This document shows, piece after piece, positions 8,025 to 16,628 of a DNA stretch of 60,433 nt; position 1 is the stretch's first letter, and each line of letters starts with the position of its first letter. The stretch comes from Jiangella aurantiaca (GTDB taxonomy: Bacteria > Actinomycetota > Actinomycetes > Jiangellales > Jiangellaceae). The stretch covers positions 1 to 60,433 of the forward strand of contig NZ_SMLB01000034.1 of assembly GCF_004349105.1 (NCBI RefSeq), read 5' to 3'. Under the pieces are notes generated by a model. That model saw only the letters and a program-made list of their open reading frames with translations. It was not told where the DNA came from and searched no databases. Made by a program: the position numbers and the translations under genes.

Positions 8025-8660
8025 TCAGAAGACGAGGTACCAGCGGTCCCAGAACTCGATGGTGATGAGGATCGCGATGATGAGGAACCAGACGGTGACG
8101 ATGAGGCCGCGGCTCTCGACGACGGCACGCCGCAGCCAGGCGGGCGCCTTGAGGTGCCCCTCGGAGAGGTTGTAGCCCGTCGTGTAGACGAAGATCGGGA
8201 TGGTGACCACCCAGACGACCATGCAGTACGGGCACAGCGCGCCGATGTAGTAGGTGGTCTGGGTGAACAGCCAGGTGACGAACACCGCGCCGCCCAGCGC
8301 GCCGGCGTTGAGGCCCAGCCAGAACCAGCGCGGCAGCTTGGCGCCGGTGAGCGCGATGACGCCGGCCGTGACGACGATGGGGAACGCCGCCACGCCGATG
8401 ACCGGGTTCGGGAAGCCGAACAGCGAGCCCTGCCAGCTCTCCATGACCGTGCCGCAGGTGACGATGGGGTTGAAGCTGCAGGAAGGCGTGTAGTCGGGGT
8501 CCTCGAGCAGCCGCACGCGCTCGATGATCAGCATCGCCGACGCGAAGAGGCCGACCGAGCCGCCGACAGCGAGCAGCCAGCCGAGCACCTTGATCGAGGC
8601 CCGCGTCTCGGGCAGCTCGAACTCGGTGTCCTCGAGGTGTTCCTTCTCCTGCACGGCCAT
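8025..8660 (-). CDS. Vitamin K epoxide reductase (VKOR) family membrane protein
   Basis: A 211-residue four- to five-helix membrane protein. It has the full VKOR cysteine set: the loop pair Cys61 and Cys69 (CSFNPIVTC) and the active-site CPYC at Cys143-Cys146, followed by MVVWVV. The GFPNPVIGV segment after the loop is also typical. Bacterial VKOR homologues reoxidise a DsbA-like thiol oxidase and pass the electrons to menaquinone, thereby driving disulfide formation in exported proteins. No DsbA-like partner is adjacent. It converges with the terC-like gene with about 100 bases between them and no clear terminator. Confidence 0.92.
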   Translation of the reverse strand: MAVQEKEHLEDTEFELPETRASIKVLGWLLAVGGSVGLFASAMLIIERVRLLEDPDYTPSCSFNPIVTCGTVMESWQGSLFGFPNPVIGVAAFPIVVTAGVIALTGAKLPRWFWLGLNAGALGGAVFVTWLFTQTTYYIGALCPYCMVVWVVTIPIFVYTTGYNLSEGHLKAPAWLRRAVVESRGLIVTVWFLIIAILITIEFWDRWYLVF

Positions 8661-8769
8661 GACTCACCCAGGGTAGTTCGTAGGGATCCGACGGACCATC
8701 AACGTACGCTACCCGCGATTGGTGCCGCACGGGCCGAAGGTCCTTTGGCGATATGCGAGGATTGCCGCA

Positions 8770-9021
8770 ATGCACTGGCTCGAGCGACGTCCCGCCGGCG
8801 GGCCACTCGCCGCCGCGGCGGTCGCCGTGGCCGCCCCCGTCGTCGTGCTGGCGCCGGCCACAGGGCCGGTCGACGTCCAGAACCGGAGTGGTTCAGCGGA
8901 GCCGACCCCTCCACCGACGTCGAGCCGATCGAGCCGCTGCCCACCAACGAACCCGATAAGGCTCTCCGACCCGATCCGCGGGTCCGGCTCAGCTGCGAGT
9001 CGGCGCGCTGTCTCGGTGTGA
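8770..9021 (+). other. Doubtful small ORF with a frame switch (possible remnant)
   Basis: From ATG 8770 the frame reads MHWLERRPAGGPLAAAAVAV and looks like a signal peptide with strong G/C third positions for about 38 codons. After that the third-position bias leaves this frame and moves to the -1 frame, which reads EWFSGADPSTDVEPIEPL and TNEPDKALRPDPRVRLSCES. This suggests a small secreted protein broken by a frameshift, but the second frame has no nearby stop. Nothing else coding is seen in the 390-bp gap between the VKOR gene and the PLP enzyme. Confidence 0.25.
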
Positions 9022-9051
9022 GGTTGCCTCGAACGCCGCCGTTCGGCCCGG

Positions 9052-10779
9052 TCAGTGCCGTGCGCAGCGGTCGTCGACCAGTACCTCGACCGAACGGTCC
9101 CCTGTCAGCACGCACGACGGCGGCAGGACGAACCAGCGCAGCGCCTCGAACTCGTCCGACAGCCCGGTCGGCCCGTCCTCGACGGTGTCGGGCCGCCCGG
9201 CCAGCACCGCGCGGGCGTCGTCGAGGTGCGCGGCCAGCGCCTCCTCGCCGACCCGCTCGTGCCGCTCGGCCCCGACCAGCGCCCCCTGCTCGTCGTAGTG
9301 CAGCCCCGTGAGCCGGACCGGCGGCCGCGACGTCCCTTCGCGGTGCCGCCACAGCCCGGTGTGCGGGTCGAAGCCGTAGTCGGGCAGCAGCCGGTAGCCG
9401 TCGCGGGCGATCAGCGTCACCGCGTCGACGAGGTAGTCGCGGACGGTGTCGGAGATGAAGTAGTTGAAGTTCAGCCGGGTCCAGCCCGGTTTGATGCCCT
9501 CGCAGCCGACGCCGACGACGTCGCGGAACGCCGTCGACTGCGCCGGGCCGACCGACAGCAGCCGATGGCCGTACGGCCCGGCGCACGAACAGCCGCCCCG
9601 CGCCTGGATGCCGAAAAGGTCGTTGAGCAGCGCGACCACGAAGTTGTGGTGCAGGAAGCGGTCGCCGTGGCGGATACGGAACGACACGATGGACAGCCGC
9701 GGCACGTCGCGGTTGCCGAGCACGTCGATCTGCGGGACGTCCTGCCAGCGACGCAGCGCGTACTTCCAGAGCTGCTCCTCGCGCTCCTGGATGAGGTCGG
9801 TGCCGACGGCCTCCTTGAGCCCGAACACCAGTCCGGCCCGGATCGACTCGACGATCGCCGGCGTGCCGCCCTCCTCGCGGGCGACCGGGTCGTCGAGGTA
9901 GCGGTGCTCGTCGGGGCTGACGAACTCGACGGTGCCGCCGCCGGGGACGGTCGGGACCTGGTTCTGCACCAGCGCGCGGTCGACCACCAGCACGCCGGGA
10001 GTCTGCGGTCCGCCGACGAACTTGTGCGGCGACAAGAAGATCGCGTCTTTGTGGTCGCCGGCGCCGGGCGCGCTCTCGGCCATGCGGATCGGGACGTACG
10101 GCCCGGCGGCGGCGTAGTCCCAGAACGACAGCGCGCCGTGCTCGTGCAGAAGCGCGGCGATGCGGTCGGTGTTCGTCAGCACGCCGGTGACGTTGGAGGC
10201 GGCGGAGAAGCTGCCGATGCGCAGCGGGCGGTCGGCGTACGCGCGCAGCAGATCGTCGAGCTGGCGCAGGTCGATGTGGCCGTCGGCGTCGGTGTCGACG
10301 GCGACGACGTCGGCGATGGTCTCGCGCCACGGCAGCTCATTGGAATGGTGTTCGTACGGACCGACGAACACCGCCGGCCGGTTCTGCGGGACGTCGTAGA
10401 GCACGCCGTGCCGCTTCGGCGCGCCGGCCGGCAGCCGCAGCTCGAGGATGCCGACCAGCTTGTTGACCGCCGACGTGGCGCCGGACCCGGTGAACACGAC
10501 CAGATGGTCGTCCGTGCCGCCGACCGACGACCGGATGGTGCGCCGGGCGTCCTCGCGCAGCAGCGTGGTCTGCAACCCGGTGCCGGAGCTCTCGGTGTGC
10601 GTGTTGGCGTAGAGCGGCAGCACCTGCTCGCGGACGAAGTCTTCGATGAAGTCCAGCGACCGGCCCGACGCCGTGTAGTCGGCGTAGGTCATGCGGCGCG
10701 CCCCGTACGGCCCGTGCAGCACCTCGCCCTCGCCGATGATGCCGCTGCGGATCCGCTCGATCAGCGACGTCGTGACCAT
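9052..10779 (-). CDS. Class V aminotransferase-fold PLP enzyme (cysteine desulfurase-like)
   Basis: A 575-residue protein. The fold-type I class V pattern is clear: YADYTASGRSLDFIEDFV, the cofactor region FTGSGATSAVNKL, EHHSNELPWRE, and the PLP lysine in FLSPHKFVGGPQTPGVLV. A cysteine-bearing loop RGGCSCAGPYGHRLL resembles the catalytic loop of SufS/CsdA desulfurases. The protein is much longer than SufS (about 400 residues), with an extra C-terminal region of about 130 residues. I chose ATG 10779 (MVTTSLIERIR) because AGGGGG lies six to eleven bases upstream; a further upstream in-frame start is less supported. Substrate is unknown: cysteine desulfurase or another cysteine/selenocysteine lyase are options. 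It is divergent from the first phoX gene. Confidence 0.85.
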   Translation of the reverse strand: MVTTSLIERIRSGIIGEGEVLHGPYGARRMTYADYTASGRSLDFIEDFVREQVLPLYANTHTESSGTGLQTTLLREDARRTIRSSVGGTDDHLVVFTGSGATSAVNKLVGILELRLPAGAPKRHGVLYDVPQNRPAVFVGPYEHHSNELPWRETIADVVAVDTDADGHIDLRQLDDLLRAYADRPLRIGSFSAASNVTGVLTNTDRIAALLHEHGALSFWDYAAAGPYVPIRMAESAPGAGDHKDAIFLSPHKFVGGPQTPGVLVVDRALVQNQVPTVPGGGTVEFVSPDEHRYLDDPVAREEGGTPAIVESIRAGLVFGLKEAVGTDLIQEREEQLWKYALRRWQDVPQIDVLGNRDVPRLSIVSFRIRHGDRFLHHNFVVALLNDLFGIQARGGCSCAGPYGHRLLSVGPAQSTAFRDVVGVGCEGIKPGWTRLNFNYFISDTVRDYLVDAVTLIARDGYRLLPDYGFDPHTGLWRHREGTSRPPVRLTGLHYDEQGALVGAERHERVGEEALAAHLDDARAVLAGRPDTVEDGPTGLSDEFEALRWFVLPPSCVLTGDRSVEVLVDDRCARH

Positions 10780-10941
10780 GGCGGCCCCCTCTCCCCGTGG
10801 GTCCAGCATGCACCCTCGGGACCCGGTCGGGCACGCGGGAATCCGCCGCCACGCCATTCGTGACTTTTCGGTAGCCAACGGGTGAATGTTTACCTACGCT
10901 GTGACACCACGTTCGTGCCACTGGCAAAGGGGGTCGCGCCC

Positions 10942-13077
10942 ATGCCCGATCACGACGACGCACCCGTCCGGCGGTGGCTGCTCCCGCTGCTCGACGCCGA
11001 TCGCGGTGGCCGCAGCGCCATGACCTGCCGATACCGCTGTGCCGACGCCTGCGCGCACGAACCGGCCAACACCAGCGGCAACGCCTACTTCGGCGACGTG
11101 GTCGAGGCCGCGGTCAGCCGCCGCGGCCTGCTCCGCGGCGGCGCCCTGGCGGCCGCCGTCGTCGTCGGATCCAGTGCGGCCGGCACGCTCACCGCCGGCA
11201 CGCTCGCCACCGCATCGGACGACGTCGCCGGTGCCGCCACGCCGCCCACGCCGGACCACCCGGGTGGCCCCGAGTACGGCCGTCCGGTCGGCTTCCGCCC
11301 GGTCGGCGACAACACGCTCGACGCCGTCGTCGTCCCGAACGGCTACGACTGGTCGGTGACCATCGCGTGGGGTGACCCGGTGCTGCGCGGAGCGCCCGAG
11401 TTCGACTTCGACGACCAGACAGCCGCCGCCCAGCGCGAGCAGTTCGGCTACAACTGCGACTTCGTCGCCGTGCTGCCGCTGGACCGCCGCTTCGATCGCG
11501 CGCTGCTCTGGGTCAACCACGAGTACACCAACGAGGAGCTGATGTTCCGCGGCTGGACCGGCGCGGCCGGCGCGACGCGGCAGCAGCTGCGCATCGCGAT
11601 GGCCGCGCACGGCGGGTCCATCGTCGAGATCGAGCGGGTCGGCGACACCGGCGAGTGGCGGCCGGCCGGCGGCGGGCGCCGTCACAACCAGCGCATCCAC
11701 ACCGGCACCCGGTTCCGGGTCACCGGCCCGGCCGCCGGCAGCGCTCTGCTGCGCACCGAGGCCGACCCGTCCGGCACGGCCGTCCTCGGCATGCTCAACA
11801 ACTGCGCCGGCGGCACCACGCCCTGGGGCACCGTGCTGACCGGCGAGGAGAACTTCCACCAGTACTTCGGCGCGTCCGCCGACGTCATCGACTCGACGAC
11901 GGCCGCGCGGTACGCCCGCTACGGCATCCGCACGACGACCGGCACCGAGCGCGGCTGGGAGCGGGCCGAGCCACGGTTCGACGTCGCGCGTGAGCAGAAC
12001 GAGCCGAACCGCTTCGGCTGGATCTGCCAGATCGACCCGTACGACCCGCGCTCGACGCCGCAGAAGCTCACCGCGCTGGGCCGGTTCAAGCACGAGGGCG
12101 CGACGACGGCACTGACGGCCGACGGGCGGATCGCGGTCTACATGGGCGACGACGAGCGGTTCGAGTACGTCTACAAGTTCGTCTCGTCCGGCCGGTACCG
12201 CGCCGGCCGATCGGCGCGCGACCGCCGGCACAACCTCGCCCTGCTCGAGGACGGCGACCTCTACGTCGCCCGGTTCACCGGCGACAGCCCGGCAGCGGAG
12301 ATCGACGGCTCGGGCCGGCTGCCGTCGGACGGCCTGTTCGACGGCACCGGCGAGTGGCTGGCGCTGGTCGTCGGCGGCGAGAGCCGGGTCGACGGCATGA
12401 GCGTCGAAGAGGTGCTGGTGTTCGCCCGGCTGGCCGCCGACGCCGCCGGCGCCACGAAGATGGACCGGCCCGAGGACGTCGAGCCGCACCCCGTCACCGG
12501 CACCGTCTTCATGGCGCTGACCAACAACGACCGCCGCACCCCCGCCCAGGCCGACGAGGCCAACCCACGCGCCACCAACCGGTGGGGCCACGTCATCGCG
12601 TTGGACGAGGACGGCGGCGACGCGGCGGCGCTCGGTTTCACCTGGCGGATCGTGCTGGTCGCCGGCGACCCGGACGACCCCTCGACCTACTACGCGGGCT
12701 TCGACAAGTCGCGGGTCAGCATGATCAGCTGCCCGGACAACATCGCATTCGACCCGTCCGGCCGGCTCTGGCTGGCCACCGACGGCATGCCCGGCTCCGT
12801 CGGCGTCAACGACGGCATGTTCGTGCTGCCGCTCGACGGCGACGACGCCGGCCACCTGCGCCGGTTCGCCTCCGTCCCGGTGGGTGCCGAGTGCTGCGGG
12901 CCGTGCGTCACGCCCGACGGCCGGACCGCGCTGATCGCTGTCCAGCACCCCGGCGAGGAGGATGGCGCATCGCCCGACGCGCCCGCCTCGACGTTCCCCT
13001 ACGGCGACCAGCCGCGGCCGTCGGTCGTCACCGTCTGGCGCACCGGCCCGACCGGCGGGCCATACATCGGAGACTGA
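10942..13077 (+). CDS. phoX: PhoX family secreted alkaline phosphatase, copy 1
   Basis: A 711-residue DUF839/PhoX protein. The Tat signal is unusually internal: the twin arginines are at residues 60-61 (SRRGLLRGGALAAAVVVGSS), after a 59-residue leader carrying a Cys-x3-Cys-x3-Cys cluster (C29, C33, C37 in MTCRYRCADAC). The mature part has the PhoX blocks LWVNHEYTNEELMF, the NNCAGGTTPWGTVLTGEENF segment rich in metal ligands, MGDDERFEYVYKFV, and CPDNIAFDPSGRLWLATDGM. PhoX enzymes are calcium/iron-dependent phosphomonoesterases exported folded by Tat. The start at ATG 10942 follows AAGGGGG. The next gene is a close paralogue 354 bases downstream. Confidence 0.93.
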   Translation: MPDHDDAPVRRWLLPLLDADRGGRSAMTCRYRCADACAHEPANTSGNAYFGDVVEAAVSRRGLLRGGALAAAVVVGSSAAGTLTAGTLATASDDVAGAATPPTPDHPGGPEYGRPVGFRPVGDNTLDAVVVPNGYDWSVTIAWGDPVLRGAPEFDFDDQTAAAQREQFGYNCDFVAVLPLDRRFDRALLWVNHEYTNEELMFRGWTGAAGATRQQLRIAMAAHGGSIVEIERVGDTGEWRPAGGGRRHNQRIHTGTRFRVTGPAAGSALLRTEADPSGTAVLGMLNNCAGGTTPWGTVLTGEENFHQYFGASADVIDSTTAARYARYGIRTTTGTERGWERAEPRFDVAREQNEPNRFGWICQIDPYDPRSTPQKLTALGRFKHEGATTALTADGRIAVYMGDDERFEYVYKFVSSGRYRAGRSARDRRHNLALLEDGDLYVARFTGDSPAAEIDGSGRLPSDGLFDGTGEWLALVVGGESRVDGMSVEEVLVFARLAADAAGATKMDRPEDVEPHPVTGTVFMALTNNDRRTPAQADEANPRATNRWGHVIALDEDGGDAAALGFTWRIVLVAGDPDDPSTYYAGFDKSRVSMISCPDNIAFDPSGRLWLATDGMPGSVGVNDGMFVLPLDGDDAGHLRRFASVPVGAECCGPCVTPDGRTALIAVQHPGEEDGASPDAPASTFPYGDQPRPSVVTVWRTGPTGGPYIGD

Positions 13078-13188
13078 CCATTGCGGTCGGCCGCGAGTCG
13101 CCCCATCGGCGACTGACGGCGCCCCAGTGCCCCGGGGTGGGTGGGGCGTGGGCCGGCGTCCCTCGTCCGCGGCGCCGGCCCCGTCCCA

Positions 13189-13238
13189 CCATGATCGGCG
13201 ATCGGTGCCAACACGCCAGTGATCGCTGGTGATCATGG
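13189..13238. repeat. Nested palindrome in the gap between the two phoX genes
   Basis: CCATGATC (13189-13196) pairs with GATCATGG (13231-13238), and inside it GCGATC (13198-13203) pairs with GATCGC (13221-13226). It may terminate phoX copy 1, but no T-run follows. It shares the GATCA core with the intergenic palindromes at 25829 and 30634. The rest of the 13078-13431 gap holds no gene; it should contain the promoter of phoX copy 2, which I could not place. Confidence 0.45.
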
Positions 13239-13431
13239 GAGACGGGCGGGCGGGAGCGGCACGCCGGTCATGCGTGATCACTCTCGGCAAATGCGCTGGT
13301 CAGCGGCGTAGCGAAGGCTTGCCTAACTCATGCGCCCTTTACCTTCTGTTCGTCCTGATGTGGTGGCTACCGCTCGCACCTGTTCCTAGGTTCTGGTGAG
13401 AACGTGCCGGAGAAGTGACGAAGGGACTCCC

Positions 13432-15561
13432 ATGCCCGAACCCGAAGGCGCCCAGCGCCGCCGCCTGCTGCCCCTCCTGGGTGGCGTTCACGGCGGCCGC
13501 AGCGCCATGACGTGCAAGTACCGCTGCGCCGACGCCTGCTTCCACCCGGTGCCGAACGAGAGCGACAACGAGTACTTCGGCGACATGGTGAACAAGGCGA
13601 TGTCGCGCCGCGGCCTGCTGCGCAGCGGCGCCGTCGCCGCGCTGGTCGTCGGGTCGGGCGTCGGGAGCGGCGCGCTGGCCGCCGCCGCTGCCCCGGCGAG
13701 CACGAGGTCGTCGGGCCCCAAGCCGCCGACCCCGAACTTCCCGGACGTGCCCGAGCGCGGCCGCCCGGTCGGCTTCCGCTCGATCGGCGACAACACGCTC
13801 GACACCATCGTGGTGCCGAACGGCTACGACTGGTCGGTGACGGTGGCCTGGGGGGACCCGATCCTGCCGGGCGCGCCGGAGTTCGACTTCGACCACCAGT
13901 CCGAGGCCGCGCAGCTGAAGCAGTTCGGCTACAACTGCGACTTCGTGGCGATCCTGCCGCTGGACCGCAACTTCACGAAGGCGCTGCTCTGGGTGAACCA
14001 CGAGTACACCAACGAGGAGCTGATGTTCCGCGGCTGGACCGACGCCGCCGCGGCCACCGTCGAGCAGCTGAAGATCGCGCAGGCCGCGCACGGCGGCTCC
14101 GTTGTGGAGATCGAGCGGGTCGGCGAGTCCGGCGAGTGGCTCCCGGTCGGCGGGCGCCGCCGCTACAACCGGCGCATCCACACCAACACCGAGTTCACGG
14201 TGACGGGCCCGGCGGCCGGCAGCGACCTGCTGAAGACCAGCGCCGACCGTACCGGCACGAAGATCCTCGGCATGCTCAACAACTGCGCCGGCGGCACCAC
14301 GCCGTGGGGCACCATCCTCACGGCCGAGGAGAACTTCAACCAGTACTTCGGCGCGTCGGCAGCCGTCACCGACGCGGCCGTGGCGGAGCGCTACCGCCGC
14401 TACGGCATCCGCACCACGGCCGGCACCGACCGCGGCTGGGAGAAGACGAACAAGCGCTTCGACGTGGCGCAGGAGCCGAACGAGCCGAACCGCTTCGGCT
14501 GGATCATCGAGGTCGACCCGTACGACCCGACCTCCACGCCGCGCAAGCACACCGCGCTGGGCCGGATGAAGCACGAGGGCGCCACCGTCTCCATCGCCGA
14601 GGACGGCCGCGTCGTGGCCTACATGGGCGACGACGAGCGCTTCGACTACGTGTACAAGTTCGTCTCGAAGAACAAGTACCGCACCGGCGACAGCAAGCGC
14701 GACCGCGACTCGAACATGCGGCTGCTGGAGGAGGGCGACCTCTACGTCGCCAAGTTCACCGGCGACAGCCCGGCCGGCGAGATCGACGGTACCGGCAAGC
14801 TACCGGCCGACGGCGCCTTCGACGGCACCGGCCAGTGGATCCCGCTCGTGGTCGGCGGCCAGAGCAAGGTCCAGGGCATGACGGTCCAGGAGGTCCTGAC
14901 CTTCACGCGCCTCGCCGGCGACAAGGTCGGCGCCACGAAGATGGACCGCCCCGAGGACGTCGAGCGCAACCCCGTCACCGGCACCGTCGTCATCGCCCTG
15001 ACGAACAACACCGCACGCAACGCGGCACGCGGGGTCGAGGAGCCGAACCCGCGCCTGAACAACAAGTGGGGTCACGTCATCGGCCTCGACGAGGCCGGCA
15101 ACGACCCCGCCGCGCTCACGTTCACCTGGAAGATCCTGGTGCTCGCGGGCGACCCGAGCGACCCGTCGACCTACTACGACGGCTACGACAAGACGCAGGT
15201 CAGCCACATGTCCTGCCCGGACAACGTGGCGTTCGACCCGGCCGGCCGGCTGTGGATCTCCACCGACGGCATGCCCGGCCCGTCCGGCATCCACGACGGC
15301 CTGTTCGTCATGCCGGTCGAGGGCCCCGACAAGGGTCACGTGCGCCGGTTCGCCTCGGTCCCGAAGGGTGCGGAGTGCTCCGGCCCGTTCATCACCCCGG
15401 ACGGCCGCACCGCGACCATCGCGGTGCAGCACCCGGGTGAGGACGACGACGCCTCGCCGGACAACCCGTTCTCGACGTTCCCGTATGGCGACCAGCCGCG
15501 GCCGTCCGTCGTCACCGTCTGGCGCAAGAGCCCCACGGGTGGGCCGTTCATCGGCGACTGA
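13432..15561 (+). CDS. phoX: PhoX family secreted alkaline phosphatase, copy 2
   Basis: A 709-residue close paralogue of the preceding protein, collinear throughout. The Tat motif is at residues 59-60 (SRRGLLRSGAVAALVVGSGV) and the upstream cysteine cluster C28, C32, C36 (MTCKYRCADAC) is conserved. The metal-ligand and catalytic blocks are the same: LWVNHEYTNEELMF, NNCAGGTTPWGTILTAEENF, MGDDERFDYVYKFV, CPDNVAFDPAGRLW. The linker and mature surface have more Lys and Asn than copy 1, so the copies have diverged and are not a recent duplication. ATG 13432 follows AAGGGAC. A strong terminator follows at 15588. The pair suggests different regulation or substrate range for phosphate release outside the cell. 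Confidence 0.93.
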   Translation: MPEPEGAQRRRLLPLLGGVHGGRSAMTCKYRCADACFHPVPNESDNEYFGDMVNKAMSRRGLLRSGAVAALVVGSGVGSGALAAAAAPASTRSSGPKPPTPNFPDVPERGRPVGFRSIGDNTLDTIVVPNGYDWSVTVAWGDPILPGAPEFDFDHQSEAAQLKQFGYNCDFVAILPLDRNFTKALLWVNHEYTNEELMFRGWTDAAAATVEQLKIAQAAHGGSVVEIERVGESGEWLPVGGRRRYNRRIHTNTEFTVTGPAAGSDLLKTSADRTGTKILGMLNNCAGGTTPWGTILTAEENFNQYFGASAAVTDAAVAERYRRYGIRTTAGTDRGWEKTNKRFDVAQEPNEPNRFGWIIEVDPYDPTSTPRKHTALGRMKHEGATVSIAEDGRVVAYMGDDERFDYVYKFVSKNKYRTGDSKRDRDSNMRLLEEGDLYVAKFTGDSPAGEIDGTGKLPADGAFDGTGQWIPLVVGGQSKVQGMTVQEVLTFTRLAGDKVGATKMDRPEDVERNPVTGTVVIALTNNTARNAARGVEEPNPRLNNKWGHVIGLDEAGNDPAALTFTWKILVLAGDPSDPSTYYDGYDKTQVSHMSCPDNVAFDPAGRLWISTDGMPGPSGIHDGLFVMPVEGPDKGHVRRFASVPKGAECSGPFITPDGRTATIAVQHPGEDDDASPDNPFSTFPYGDQPRPSVVTVWRKSPTGGPFIGD

Positions 15562-15587
15562 TCCGCAGGAACCATCCGCAGGCAGAA

Positions 15588-15620
15588 GGCCCCGGTGCCA
15601 TCCAGGCGCCGGGGCCCTTT
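15588..15620 (+). terminator. Intrinsic terminator after phoX copy 2
   Basis: GGCCCCGGTGCC and GGCGCCGGGGCC form a 12-bp GC-rich stem (one G-T pair) with a 5-base loop, followed by CTTT. It lies 26 bases after the phoX stop and separates it from the next operon. Confidence 0.8.
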
Positions 15621-15640
15621 CGCGTCCGGGGTGCCACCGA

Positions 15641-15661
15641 TAGGCTGGGAGAGCGCTTTCC
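15641..15661 (+). promoter_or_regulatory. Promoter with LacI-type operator before the PmoA-like operon
   Basis: A TANNNT -10 element TAGGCT (15641-15646) is followed directly by GGAGAGCGCTTTCC (15648-15661), a near-perfect palindrome centred on CG. It closely matches the GGAAAGCGCTTTCC-type operators bound by LacI/GalR repressors. Its position over the transcription start implies repression relieved by a sugar ligand. No LacI family regulator is encoded in the window. Confidence 0.6.
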
Positions 15662-15695
15662 GCACCTGCGGACGAGAAGGACCAGGAGGACGTGG

Positions 15696-16628
15696 ATGAA
15701 CCTCGGCTGCGTGCACGACGTCGGGAGGTCGGTCACCGTCACCCACGACGGCGCCGAGCTGGTGCGCTACGTCTACGCACCGGACGACCCGCAGCGGGAG
15801 GCGCCGCGGCCGTACTTCCACCCGCTGCGAACCCTCGCCGGCGAGCTCGTCACCGTCAACCGCCCGCACGACCACGTATGGCACAAGGGCCTGGCGTGGT
15901 CGCTGCCGCACGTGGGCCCGGACAACTTCTGGGGCGGCCGCACCTACTCGCGCGACGAGCAGCGCTACGTCCAGTACCCGAACAACGGGGCGATGCGGCA
16001 CCAGCGGTTCACCACGCTCGACGCCCAGCCGGGCGGGGTGACGTGGCGGCACGACCTCGCCTGGATCACCGAGGCCGGCCGGCACATCGTCGACGAGGAC
16101 CGGGCCGTCGCCGTCGCCATGCCGCTCGGCCAGGACGCGTGGACGCTGCGGTTCGACACCGCCATGACGAACCGCACCGACGCCACGCTCATGCTGGGCA
16201 GCCCCACCACCGCCGGGCGCGAGAACGCCGGCTACGGCGGGCTGTTCTGGCGCGGCCCGCGCGCGTTCACCGGCGGGACGGTGCTGGCGCCCGGCGTCGC
16301 CGGCGGCGACGACCTGCGCGGGCAGCGGGCGCCGTGGATGGGGTTCACCGGCCGGCACGACGAGACCGGCGGCGCGTCGACCGTCGTCATCGTCGACCAC
16401 GCGGACAACCCGGCGCATCCGCCGCAGTGGTTCGTGCGCACCGAGGCGTTCGCGGCTGTCTGCCCGGCGCCGTTCTTCAGCGAGGAGGTACCGTTCGAGC
16501 CGGGCGCCACGCTGCGGTTCTCGTACACCGTCGTGGTGGCCGACGGCGCGAGCGACCCGGACCGCGCGGCGGCGCTGGCCACGCTGGCGCAGCCGGTCGG
16601 CACGCGGCTCGAGGAGGTGGCGCGATGA
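15696..16628 (+). CDS. PmoA-like (DUF6807) family protein
   Basis: A 310-residue protein recognised by VRYVYAPDDPQREAPRPYFH, LVTVNRPHDHVWHKGLAWSL and NFWGGRTY near the N-terminus. These are the hallmark blocks of the family usually annotated PmoA, found in sugar-catabolic operons across actinobacteria. The name PmoA is historical; it is not the methane monooxygenase subunit. The fold is probably a galactose-mutarotase-like beta sandwich; biochemical function is not established. It has no signal peptide. The stop overlaps the ATG of the cupin gene (ATGA), and a LacI-type operator precedes it, so it belongs to a sugar-induced operon. Confidence 0.85.
   Translation: MNLGCVHDVGRSVTVTHDGAELVRYVYAPDDPQREAPRPYFHPLRTLAGELVTVNRPHDHVWHKGLAWSLPHVGPDNFWGGRTYSRDEQRYVQYPNNGAMRHQRFTTLDAQPGGVTWRHDLAWITEAGRHIVDEDRAVAVAMPLGQDAWTLRFDTAMTNRTDATLMLGSPTTAGRENAGYGGLFWRGPRAFTGGTVLAPGVAGGDDLRGQRAPWMGFTGRHDETGGASTVVIVDHADNPAHPPQWFVRTEAFAAVCPAPFFSEEVPFEPGATLRFSYTVVVADGASDPDRAAALATLAQPVGTRLEEVAR

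Noticed and set aside
13432-15561. Second PhoX gene as an assembly duplicate of the first
   Set aside because: The two copies differ in many codons and residues along the whole length, and their flanks differ.
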